A stretch of 38,696 bases of DNA from Sutcliffiella rhizosphaerae (lineage in GTDB: Bacteria > Bacillota > Bacilli > Bacillales > Bacillaceae_I). The stretch is from NCBI RefSeq assembly GCF_917563925.1, contig NZ_CAKJTJ010000003.1:213527-252222 (forward strand), given 5' to 3'. Below, piece after piece: positions 31,481-38,696 of the stretch. Below the pieces are notes generated by a model that made no database searches, was not told where the DNA came from, and saw only the letters and a list, made by a program, of their open reading frames with translations. Position 1 is the first letter of the stretch. Every line of letters begins with the position of its first letter. Both the position numbers and the translations under genes were made by a program.

Positions 31481-32609
31481 AGATTTAAAGATTCAATACG
31501 AAAATAATAAAGTAGAAATTAATCATGCAATACAAGAGGTTTTAAATCACGCGAATTTTATCGGAGGCAAGCAGATTACAGAACTAGAAAAAGAACTGGC
31601 AGACTATGTTGGTGTTAAACATTGTATTACTTGTGCTAATGGTACTGACGCCTTATCACTAGTTCTAATGGCATGGGATATTAAAGAAGGGGATGCGGTT
31701 TTTGTTCCTAATTTCACATTTTTTGCAACAGGAGAAGTAGTATCTTTCAATGGAGCAACTCCTGTCTTTGTCGATGTAGATGAGAATACATTTAATATTT
31801 GTCCCGAAAGTTTAAAGTTAACTATAGAAAGAATAGTAAAAGAAGGTAAACTTAACCCAAAAGTTATTATACCTGTTGATTTATTCGGATTACCTGCAGA
31901 CTATGAAGAGATTGAAAAGGTAGCACAAAAGTTTAATTTATTAGTTTTAGAAGATGGTGCACAAGGTTTTGGTGGTAGCATAAATGGAAAGATGGCTTGT
32001 AGTTTTGGAAATGCTGCAACTACGTCTTTTTTTCCTGCGAAACCACTGGGTTGCTATGGGGATGGAGGAGCCATCTTTACTAATGATGATAGTTTAGCAG
32101 AATTAATTAATTCAATTAAGGTACACGGTAAAGGGACAAGTAAATATGACAATGTACGAATCGGTGTTAACTCTAGACTAGATACGATACAAGCTGCAAT
32201 ACTTCAGGTGAAATTAAAGGTATTTAGAGAACAAGAATTAGATGCTGTTAATAGTGTATTCCACTCATATAATAATAAATTACAAAGTATAGTATCCACT
32301 CCTATTATTCCTAATGGATATTATTCAAGTTTTGCACAATATACTATTAAATTAGAATCAAAAGCAATAAGAAATGAATTGCAAACAAGATTATTGGAAC
32401 ACAATATTCCTTGTATGGTTTACTATGCTAAGCCTATGCATCAACAGAAGGCTTTTTCTTCAAGCTCTTTTATTGATAGCGATTTCTATGTAACAAACTT
32501 ACTTTGTGATACTGTACTTTCTTTACCAATGCACCCTTATTTAAAAGAAGAAGAAATAGTAGAAATTTGCACAATTATCAAAAAATTTATGTTAGAAAGA
32601 AAGAAGTGA
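31470..32609 (+). CDS. wbpE: UDP-2-acetamido-2-deoxy-3-keto-glucuronate aminotransferase (WbpE/WlbC-like)
   Basis: This 379-residue DegT-family PLP enzyme starts FRDLKIQYE, typical of WbpE/WlbC. Further marks are CANGTDALSLVLMAW, VLEDGAQGFGG and TTSFFPAKPLGCYGDGG, with Lys191 as the PLP lysine. It should aminate C3 of the 3-keto sugar made by the oxidoreductase encoded next. It is distinct from the EpsN-type copy at 27212, so the operon has two aminotransferases for two diamino sugars. It is followed 7 bp later by the oxidoreductase gene. Confidence 0.88.
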   Translation: MEFRDLKIQYENNKVEINHAIQEVLNHANFIGGKQITELEKELADYVGVKHCITCANGTDALSLVLMAWDIKEGDAVFVPNFTFFATGEVVSFNGATPVFVDVDENTFNICPESLKLTIERIVKEGKLNPKVIIPVDLFGLPADYEEIEKVAQKFNLLVLEDGAQGFGGSINGKMACSFGNAATTSFFPAKPLGCYGDGGAIFTNDDSLAELINSIKVHGKGTSKYDNVRIGVNSRLDTIQAAILQVKLKVFREQELDAVNSVFHSYNNKLQSIVSTPIIPNGYYSSFAQYTIKLESKAIRNELQTRLLEHNIPCMVYYAKPMHQQKAFSSSSFIDSDFYVTNLLCDTVLSLPMHPYLKEEEIVEICTIIKKFMLERKK

Positions 32610-32616
32610 AGATAAA

Positions 32617-33654
32617 ATGAATTTTGCAATTGTGGGGTGTGGATTTATCGCAAAAAAGCATGCTCTAGCGATAAGTCAAATTGAAGGAGCAAAGCTTGTA
32701 TCTGTTTGTGATAAAGTATCTACTGCAATGGAATACTATATATTAGAATATGGTGCTTATGCATATACAAATATTGAAGATATGCTTCAGAATGAAGTAA
32801 TAGATGTTGTTTGTATTTGTACTCCAAGTGGATTTCATGCTTCTTTGGCAGTACAACTTGCAAATGCGAAAAAACATATAATTGTAGAGAAGCCTATTGC
32901 TATGAATTTAGATGATACTGAGAGAATAATAGAGGCTTGTAAAGATAATAATGTAAAACTGACAGTAGTACATCCAAACCGATATAGACCAGTAGTTAAA
33001 TTGCTCAAAAATATCTTAGATGAGGATTTATTAGGAAAAATAAGTCATGCAAATGCTACAGTTAATTGGAATAGAAACCAAGAATATTACGATCAAGCAC
33101 AATGGCGAGGAACAAAAGAGTATGATGGTGGGGTTCTTATGAATCAAGCGATTCATAATTTAGATTTGTTACTGTGGTTTTTAGGAAGACCTGATCAAGT
33201 TTTCAGTTATGAGGCAACTCGTTTAAGAAATATTGAAGCAGAAGATGTTTCAATTGGGGTTATAAAATTTGAATCAGGAGTATTAAGTACGGTAGAAGCA
33301 TCTTCAACTGTATACCCTAAGAATTTTGAAGAGTCCATAACAATCTTTGGTGAAAAAGGAACAATAAAAATAGGAGGTCCCAATGCTCTATATTTAGAGC
33401 ACCTTGAAATTGAAGGGAAATCCCAAAGTGAAATAGAATTGCTAAAAGAATCGATTAGGAAAGATCCTTGGGGTACACCAGGTCATCAATTGTTAATTGA
33501 AGATATGATTTATGCGATTAAGAACAATAGGCTACCTTCAGTAACAGGTGAAGAAGGGAAAATGGTACTTAAACTAGTTTTAGATTTTTATAAATCTGCA
33601 ATGACAAATCAACCAATTCAATTTATAAAGGAGAAAGAATATGTTGTCAACTAA
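32617..33654 (+). CDS. wbpB: UDP-GlcNAcA 3-dehydrogenase, Gfo/Idh/MocA family (WbpB/WlbA-like)
   Basis: This 345-residue NAD-dependent oxidoreductase has an N-terminal Rossmann motif, IVGCGFIAKKHALAI (4-18), the family signature VEKPIAMN (about residue 91) and a C-terminal alpha/beta domain with GGVLMNQAIHNLDLLLW, the usual Asp/His catalytic region. It should oxidise C3 of UDP-GlcNAc uronate, giving the substrate for the WbpE-like enzyme. WlbA-type enzymes recycle their cofactor with 2-oxoglutarate. It overlaps the following dehydrogenase gene by 14 bp. Confidence 0.87.
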   Translation: MNFAIVGCGFIAKKHALAISQIEGAKLVSVCDKVSTAMEYYILEYGAYAYTNIEDMLQNEVIDVVCICTPSGFHASLAVQLANAKKHIIVEKPIAMNLDDTERIIEACKDNNVKLTVVHPNRYRPVVKLLKNILDEDLLGKISHANATVNWNRNQEYYDQAQWRGTKEYDGGVLMNQAIHNLDLLLWFLGRPDQVFSYEATRLRNIEAEDVSIGVIKFESGVLSTVEASSTVYPKNFEESITIFGEKGTIKIGGPNALYLEHLEIEGKSQSEIELLKESIRKDPWGTPGHQLLIEDMIYAIKNNRLPSVTGEEGKMVLKLVLDFYKSAMTNQPIQFIKEKEYVVN

Positions 33655-34984
33655 GTTAAGAGGCACAAACCTCTCAAAAGATCTTATTGAAAAATTAAAT
33701 AATAGAACTGCTGTTATAGGTGTAGTTGGATTAGGTTACGTTGGACTACCGTTGGCAGTTGAAAAATCTAAAGCAGGATATAATGTAATAGGGTTTGATG
33801 TACAAGAGTCTAGAGTTAATGAAGTAAATAGCGGTATAAATTATATTGGAGACGTAGTTGACCAAGAGTTGCAAGAATTAGTAGTTAATAAAAAGTTAAA
33901 AGCAACTACTGATTATTCGTTAATTAGTGAAGTCGACGCGGTCGCTATATGTGTACCTACACCACTAGATATATACAAACAACCAAATACTTCATATGTA
34001 GAAAGCTCAGCTAATGATATAGCTAAATACTTACATGAAGGTATGCTAGTAGTTTTGGAGAGTACTACATATCCAGGTACAACTGAGGAATTACTTAAAC
34101 CGATTTTAGAGAAAAGTGGTTTAAAATGTGGAGAGGATTTCTTTTTAGCATATTCACCTGAGCGCGTGGACCCAGGAAATAAAGAGTTTAAGACGAAAAA
34201 CACACCTAAAGTTGTAGGTGGATTAACAAAAGAATGTACACAAGTTGCAGCAACCATGTATAGAAACGTGTTAGAAAGTGATATACATGAAGTATCTAGT
34301 CCAGCAGTAGCAGAAATGGAAAAAATATTAGAGAATACATTCCGTAATATAAATATAGGACTGGCAAATGAAATGGCAGTTTTATGTAACAAAATGGGGA
34401 TAGATGTGTGGGAAGTAATTGATGCTGCTGCAACAAAGCCTTATGGGTTTATGCCCTTTTACCCTGGACCAGGATTAGGGGGACATTGTATACCTATTGA
34501 CCCTTGGTATTTAACTTGGAAAGCAAGAGAATATAACTATCATACTAAGTTAATAGAAATTGCAGGTGAAATTAATAATGATATGCCTGAATATGTAGTA
34601 AAAAGAATATCTGAAATATTGAACAACAAAACTATTCCATTAAATGGGGCAAACATAGTGGTGTTAGGAGTGGCTTACAAAAAGGACATTGATGATTATA
34701 GAGAATCCCCAGTATTACCAATTCTAGAATTACTAGATGATGCAGGCGCAAGTTGTGTTGTAGTAGATACTTTTGTAAAAGAATATAAGTTTAAAGGTGA
34801 AAAAAGATCTCCTGAAAAAAATATTACAGATTCATTATTGGAAAGTGCAGATCTAGTGTTAGTTGCAACAAATCATAGTAATTTCAATTACAGTGAAATC
34901 CTATCCAAATCCAAGGTGATTTTTGATACAAGGAATAGCTTCTTAGGTATTGAAGGGGATAAGAGAAACTATTACAAATTGTAA
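33641..34984 (+). CDS. wbpA: UDP-N-acetyl-hexosamine 6-dehydrogenase (WbpA-like)
   Basis: This 447-residue UDP-sugar dehydrogenase oxidises C6 of UDP-GlcNAc (or UDP-ManNAc) to the uronate in two NAD-dependent steps. It shows GVVGLGYVGLPLA in the N-terminal Rossmann domain (about residues 27-39), YSPERVDPGN, the catalytic-lysine helix VAEMEKILENTFRN, and GLGGHCIPIDPWY with the nucleophile Cys283. With WbpB, WbpE and WbpD homologues next door it completes the route to UDP-2,3-diacetamido-2,3-dideoxyglucuronate. No WbpI-like 2-epimerase gene is in the window, so the gluco isomer is the expected end product. AAAGGAGA precedes the ATG. Confidence 0.9.
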   Translation: MLSTKLRGTNLSKDLIEKLNNRTAVIGVVGLGYVGLPLAVEKSKAGYNVIGFDVQESRVNEVNSGINYIGDVVDQELQELVVNKKLKATTDYSLISEVDAVAICVPTPLDIYKQPNTSYVESSANDIAKYLHEGMLVVLESTTYPGTTEELLKPILEKSGLKCGEDFFLAYSPERVDPGNKEFKTKNTPKVVGGLTKECTQVAATMYRNVLESDIHEVSSPAVAEMEKILENTFRNINIGLANEMAVLCNKMGIDVWEVIDAAATKPYGFMPFYPGPGLGGHCIPIDPWYLTWKAREYNYHTKLIEIAGEINNDMPEYVVKRISEILNNKTIPLNGANIVVLGVAYKKDIDDYRESPVLPILELLDDAGASCVVVDTFVKEYKFKGEKRSPEKNITDSLLESADLVLVATNHSNFNYSEILSKSKVIFDTRNSFLGIEGDKRNYYKL

Positions 34985-35002
34985 TTGAAAAGTAGGACTT
35001 GT

Positions 35003-36265
35003 ATGAAGAAATCGGGGAGCACCTATAACAAAAACATATTAAAGTTATTAACAGGAACGACATTGGCACAAGCTATACCAATAGCTATTTCGCCCATATT
35101 AACAAGGCTATATACTCCGGAAGACTTTGGAGTATTAGCTTTGTTTATAGCGATTACAACTGTAGTTGGAACAATTGCTAACCTTAGGTACGAATTAGCA
35201 ATTGTATTGCCTAAAAAAGAAGAAAATGCAGTAAATCTAGTTGCTTTATCGATTTTAATTTCGTCAGTTATAAGCCTTTTATTCATGTTATTAATTATAA
35301 TTTGTTATGAAGATATAATTTATTTAATTGGAAATGATGAAATTGGAAATTGGCTATATACAATTCCTATTGCTATATTTTTCATAGGGATTTTTAATGC
35401 TTTAAATTATTACAATACAAGATTAGAAAATTTCGGATTAATAGCAAAAGTTAAGGTATTAAAAACATTAAGCTTGTCCATATTCCAAATGTTATTTGGA
35501 TACTTAAAATTTGGGTTTGGTGGATTAATAGGCGGCCAATTAATTTCTCATATTTTTTCAAATGGAAAACTCGCATTGTCGTTATTTAAAAATAAGGTAT
35601 TGATACAAAAGATTAATATTAAGCAGATGATTAAATTGGCCGTTAGATATAAGCGCTTTCCTTTAATAACAATGTGGGCTTCATTTGCAAATACATTATC
35701 TCAACATTCTATAACATTTTTCTTATCATTGATTTACTCCACAAGCCTACTCGGTCAATATTCTTTAATTCAAAGAATATTAGGTTTGCCTACTTCTTTG
35801 ATCGGAAGATCAATCGGACAAGTATTTTTGCAGAAAGCAACAAGTGAAAAAAATATACGTGGAAATGCAAAAAAAATATATGTTTCAACATTAATGAAAT
35901 TATTGGTAATATCATTACCGATATTTACAATAATGTTCTTCGTTATTGAAGACTTAATTAGATTTGTTTTCGGAGAAGAATGGGGAATAGCAGGTGTATA
36001 TGCAAAATATTTACTGCCATTATTCTTCCTAAGGTTCTTAGCTACTCCACTGTCCTTAATTAACATTATTTTCGAGAGACAAAAAATAGATTTAATATGG
36101 CAAAGTTCTTTACTAATTTCAACAGTATTAATTTTCATCTTTTGTTGGTTATATAAACTTAATATATACACCTTTTTCACTGTTTACAGTGTTATAATAA
36201 GTTTTAATTATTTTATAATATTAATAGTCACTTACCAAGTTTCAAAAAATAAAACCAAAAAATGA
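35003..36265 (+). CDS. oligosaccharide flippase (Wzx-type, polysaccharide transporter)
   Basis: This 420-residue membrane protein of the MOP/PST superfamily has about 12 helices. It starts with LTGTTLAQAIPIAISPILTR and YTPEDFGVLALF, the usual N-terminal pattern, and has a conserved internal IGRSIGQVFLQKA segment. It should flip the lipid-linked repeat unit to the outer face. The start ATG 35003 has AGGA 5 nt upstream; TTG 34985 is less likely. A gap of 161 bp with no gene follows. Confidence 0.87.
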   Translation: MKKSGSTYNKNILKLLTGTTLAQAIPIAISPILTRLYTPEDFGVLALFIAITTVVGTIANLRYELAIVLPKKEENAVNLVALSILISSVISLLFMLLIIICYEDIIYLIGNDEIGNWLYTIPIAIFFIGIFNALNYYNTRLENFGLIAKVKVLKTLSLSIFQMLFGYLKFGFGGLIGGQLISHIFSNGKLALSLFKNKVLIQKINIKQMIKLAVRYKRFPLITMWASFANTLSQHSITFFLSLIYSTSLLGQYSLIQRILGLPTSLIGRSIGQVFLQKATSEKNIRGNAKKIYVSTLMKLLVISLPIFTIMFFVIEDLIRFVFGEEWGIAGVYAKYLLPLFFLRFLATPLSLINIIFERQKIDLIWQSSLLISTVLIFIFCWLYKLNIYTFFTVYSVIISFNYFIILIVTYQVSKNKTKK

Positions 36266-36426
36266 TTAATAAATTTATAAAAGTTTAATATTTTCCTTTT
36301 TATGATTAAAGAGGACAATAAAAATGGTTTTTTTGAGAATTAGCTACACCAATTTATTTACCATTCCTAAAAAAATTAGTCTTTGATTTAAATATATGTT
36401 TTTTATATAAAAGGATTTGATAATTT

Positions 36427-37557
36427 ATGAAAAAAGTAGCATCGATTGTATTAAATGACTTTAAGAATGATGCAAGAGTATTAAAAGAAGCAATAACATT
36501 ACAGAAAAATGATTATTTTGTGATGGTAATTGCATTACATTCGGACAAATTATTAATCAATGATGAAGTAAGTGGTATCAAAGTTTATAGAATTAAATTA
36601 ATGACCAAAAAATTACCTAAACTTTTATTTGTACAAGTGTTTAAATACATTGAATTTTTTCTAAAGAGTGCAAGGTTTTGCAAAAAGATGGATATTATTC
36701 ATTGTAATGATTTAGCTCCACTACCAATTGCAGTATTTACTAAAATATTTTTAAACAAAAATATAAAAATTGTGTATGATGCCCACGAATACCAAACTGA
36801 ACGCAATGGGTTAAGAGGCATAAGAAAAGTTTTCTCTGAAATTACTGAAAAAATACTAATAAAAATTCCAGATCAAATAATTACAGTCAGCGAAGGAATT
36901 GCTCAAGAATATAAAGATAAATATAATATAAAAAAGCCAGCTATTATCTACAATTGCCCATTTTATGTTAACGATATAAAAAGTAATATATTTCGAGAAA
37001 AGTTCGGAATTGCAAAAGATAAAACAATATTTCTATATCAGGGAGGTTTGTATAAAGGAAGAGGATTGGAAATTACTTTGTCAACTTTTTCAAAAATTAG
37101 TAAGCACAATGTACTGGTGGTTATTGGATTTGGCCAATTAGAGCACTTGGTTAAACAGTATGCTGATAAATATGAAAATGTTTTTTTTCATGAGGCAGTT
37201 TCAACAATTGAGTTATTGAGTTATACTGCATCTGCTGATATAGGGTTGTGTTTAATAGAGAACACCTCACTTAGTTATTATTATAGTATGCCTAACAAAT
37301 ATTTCGAATATTCGATGGTAGGTCTCCCACTAATTGTGAATAATCTTTATGAACTTGAAAAAATAACTCAAAAATATAATAATGGCTGGATTATTGATTT
37401 AACTGAAGAATCTTTGAGTAAAACAATAGAACATATAGGAAGTCAAAATATAAGTGAAATTAATGTTAAAAGTCTGAATGCAAAAAAGTTAGCAAGTGAC
37501 TACAATTGGGAAAATCAAGAAAGAAATTTATTAAAGCTTTATAATGAGTTGTATTAA
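36427..37557 (+). CDS. glycosyltransferase, GT4 family
   Basis: This 376-residue GT-B-fold transferase has an N-terminal acceptor half, including IIHCNDLAPLPIA and YDAHEYQTERNG (about residues 95-127). The donor half begins with FLYQGGLYKGRGL (about residue 201) and contains the PNKYFEYSMVGLPLIV region, which occupies the usual nucleotide-sugar site. Sugar specificity cannot be read. The ribosome site is weak (AAAAGGATTTG). The gap upstream is A/T-rich, and the gene may be read from the operon promoter or a local one. Confidence 0.87.
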   Translation: MKKVASIVLNDFKNDARVLKEAITLQKNDYFVMVIALHSDKLLINDEVSGIKVYRIKLMTKKLPKLLFVQVFKYIEFFLKSARFCKKMDIIHCNDLAPLPIAVFTKIFLNKNIKIVYDAHEYQTERNGLRGIRKVFSEITEKILIKIPDQIITVSEGIAQEYKDKYNIKKPAIIYNCPFYVNDIKSNIFREKFGIAKDKTIFLYQGGLYKGRGLEITLSTFSKISKHNVLVVIGFGQLEHLVKQYADKYENVFFHEAVSTIELLSYTASADIGLCLIENTSLSYYYSMPNKYFEYSMVGLPLIVNNLYELEKITQKYNNGWIIDLTEESLSKTIEHIGSQNISEINVKSLNAKKLASDYNWENQERNLLKLYNELY

Positions 37558-37571
37558 ATTAAGGAGGAAAA

Positions 37572-38696
37572 ATGGATATACTTCATATATGTTCAGGTTA
37601 TCCCGATACGAATCTATATAAATGTATGTTGGAAGAAATAGATAAGAAAAAAGTAAACCAAATTATGTATGTTCCCTATAAATCTGAGTTTATTCAAAAT
37701 AAGAGACTATTATCTAACCCTAGTAATACAAAATTCATATTCTCTAACCCATATAATAAGCTGGATAGGATTTTATATTTCACTAAAATTGATAAGATAT
37801 TTTCAGATATTAAGATAAATATTGAGCTTGGTAATATAAAAATGGTTCATGCACATTTTCTTTTTTCAAATGGTTCTATAGCATATAAATTAAAAAAAAC
37901 TGCTGGAATTGATTATGTAGTAGCAGTAAGAAATACTGATATTAATTATTTTTTTAAATATGCAATTCACTTAAGGAGTTTTGGTTTAAAGATATTAAGA
38001 GAGGCGAAATATATCATCTTTCTATCCCCCGCTTACAGAAATTTTATGTTAGACAACTATATTCCTCTTAGTATTCAAGATGAAATAATTAAAAAATCAT
38101 TAGTTATTCCAAATGGGATTGATGATTTTTGGCAACAAAATAAAAATAAACACAGAAGTTCCTTATGCGAAATGTCAAGGGTTAAGCTAATATTCATTGG
38201 AGAATTAAACAAAAATAAAAATGTACACTCAACTATTAAAGCATTAAAAATACTAGTCGATCAAGGGTTAAATGTTCAATTTGACATTATAGGTAAAGGA
38301 GATAACTTCGAAAACTTAGAAAGCCTAATAAAAGAATTAAATTTACAAGATCACGTTAATTTTCATGGTTATATAAATGACAAAAGACAGCTATTAAGGT
38401 TATTGAGGAGCGCTCACATATTTGTCATGCCTTCATTCAGAGAGACATTTGGTTTAGTTTATATTGAAGCAATGTCACAGGGGCTACCAATAATATATAC
38501 TAAAGGGCAAGGGGTAGACGGTTATTTCTCAATAGGGCAAGTTGGATTTCCGGTTAATCCTAATAACATTCGAGATATATCAAAAAATATATTAAAAATC
38601 ATTCATGACTATAATAATTTATCACAAAACGCATTACTTAAATCTACAGAGTTTGAATGGAATAAAATAGTAGAAGATTATATTAATATTTATAAC
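37572..38696 (+). CDS. glycosyltransferase, GT4 family (runs off the window)
   Basis: An open frame starts with ATG at 37572 directly after AAGGAGG and has no stop in 375 codons, so only the very end is missing. It begins MDILHICSGYPDTNLYKCML. The donor half starts at LIFIGELNKNKNV (about residue 207), and MPSFRETFGLVYIEAMSQGL holds the E-x7-E nucleotide-sugar motif (about residues 287-306). A typical full length is 370-390 residues. Sugar specificity is unknown. It is the third glycosyltransferase of the operon; the polymerase gene probably lies beyond the edge. Confidence 0.88.
   Translation, partial: MDILHICSGYPDTNLYKCMLEEIDKKKVNQIMYVPYKSEFIQNKRLLSNPSNTKFIFSNPYNKLDRILYFTKIDKIFSDIKINIELGNIKMVHAHFLFSNGSIAYKLKKTAGIDYVVAVRNTDINYFFKYAIHLRSFGLKILREAKYIIFLSPAYRNFMLDNYIPLSIQDEIIKKSLVIPNGIDDFWQQNKNKHRSSLCEMSRVKLIFIGELNKNKNVHSTIKALKILVDQGLNVQFDIIGKGDNFENLESLIKELNLQDHVNFHGYINDKRQLLRLLRSAHIFVMPSFRETFGLVYIEAMSQGLPIIYTKGQGVDGYFSIGQVGFPVNPNNIRDISKNILKIIHDYNNLSQNALLKSTEFEWNKIVEDYINIYN

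Overview
The window is chromosomal DNA of an endospore-forming, flagellated member of the Bacillaceae. The evidence is spoIIID next to mbl and the flhO-flhP rod genes, a tyrosyl-tRNA synthetase behind a T-box leader, strong GGAGG-type ribosome sites with GTG and TTG starts, and many Bacillus-type small genes (YoaP-, YunG-, DinB- and BsuPI-like). The genus cannot be named from sequence alone. No rRNA, tRNA, CRISPR array, transposase or phage gene was seen.

Layout. 1-298: two copies of a 75-bp repeat and a sigA-type promoter. 299-3738: a YwrD-type gamma-glutamyltransferase-family protein, a two-gene chromate transporter and pyroglutamyl peptidase. 3739-6350: repeat-rich DNA with phased arrays, a lipoprotein, a short DUF6176-like ORF and a proline-rich secreted protein. 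6353-8653: a sodium/solute symporter with its small subunit and a membrane microprotein, behind a probable cre site. 8838-10407: promoter, T-box leader (UAC specifier) and tyrS. 10480-15366: ordinary accessory genes (three GNAT acetyltransferases, an HD hydrolase, YunG, DinB, a DUF4269 nucleotidyltransferase-like protein and a BsuPI-like protein). 15702-17448: a Usd-like upstream ORF, spoIIID and mbl. 17789-20014: an OatA-like O-acyltransferase and a frameshifted small gene, lying between mbl and flhO. 20368-23288: flhO, flhP, epuA, fabZ and a small acidic lipoprotein.

23769-38696 (open at the right edge) is an exopolysaccharide or capsule operon. It has a chain-length/kinase-activator membrane protein and a BY-kinase. 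EpsC, EpsN and EpsM homologues are predicted to make UDP-N,N'-diacetylbacillosamine, and EpsL to load it on undecaprenyl phosphate. WbpA, WbpB, WbpE and WbpD homologues are predicted to make UDP-2,3-diacetamido-2,3-dideoxyglucuronate. A flippase and three glycosyltransferases complete the visible part. The polymerase is not in the window. Base composition becomes visibly more A+T-rich after about 27.1 kb.

The least explained signal is a set of degenerate intergenic arrays (about 3.8, 4.1, 6.06 and 20.2 kb). They differ in core sequence but all repeat every 20-22 bp, about two helical turns. In the best one the spacing alternates 21/20/21/20/21/20, which rules out a coding repeat. Other points of interest are the split small gene at 19.86 kb, the canonical EF-hand loop inside the symporter, and Spo0A-box-like sites before mbl and before the exopolysaccharide operon.
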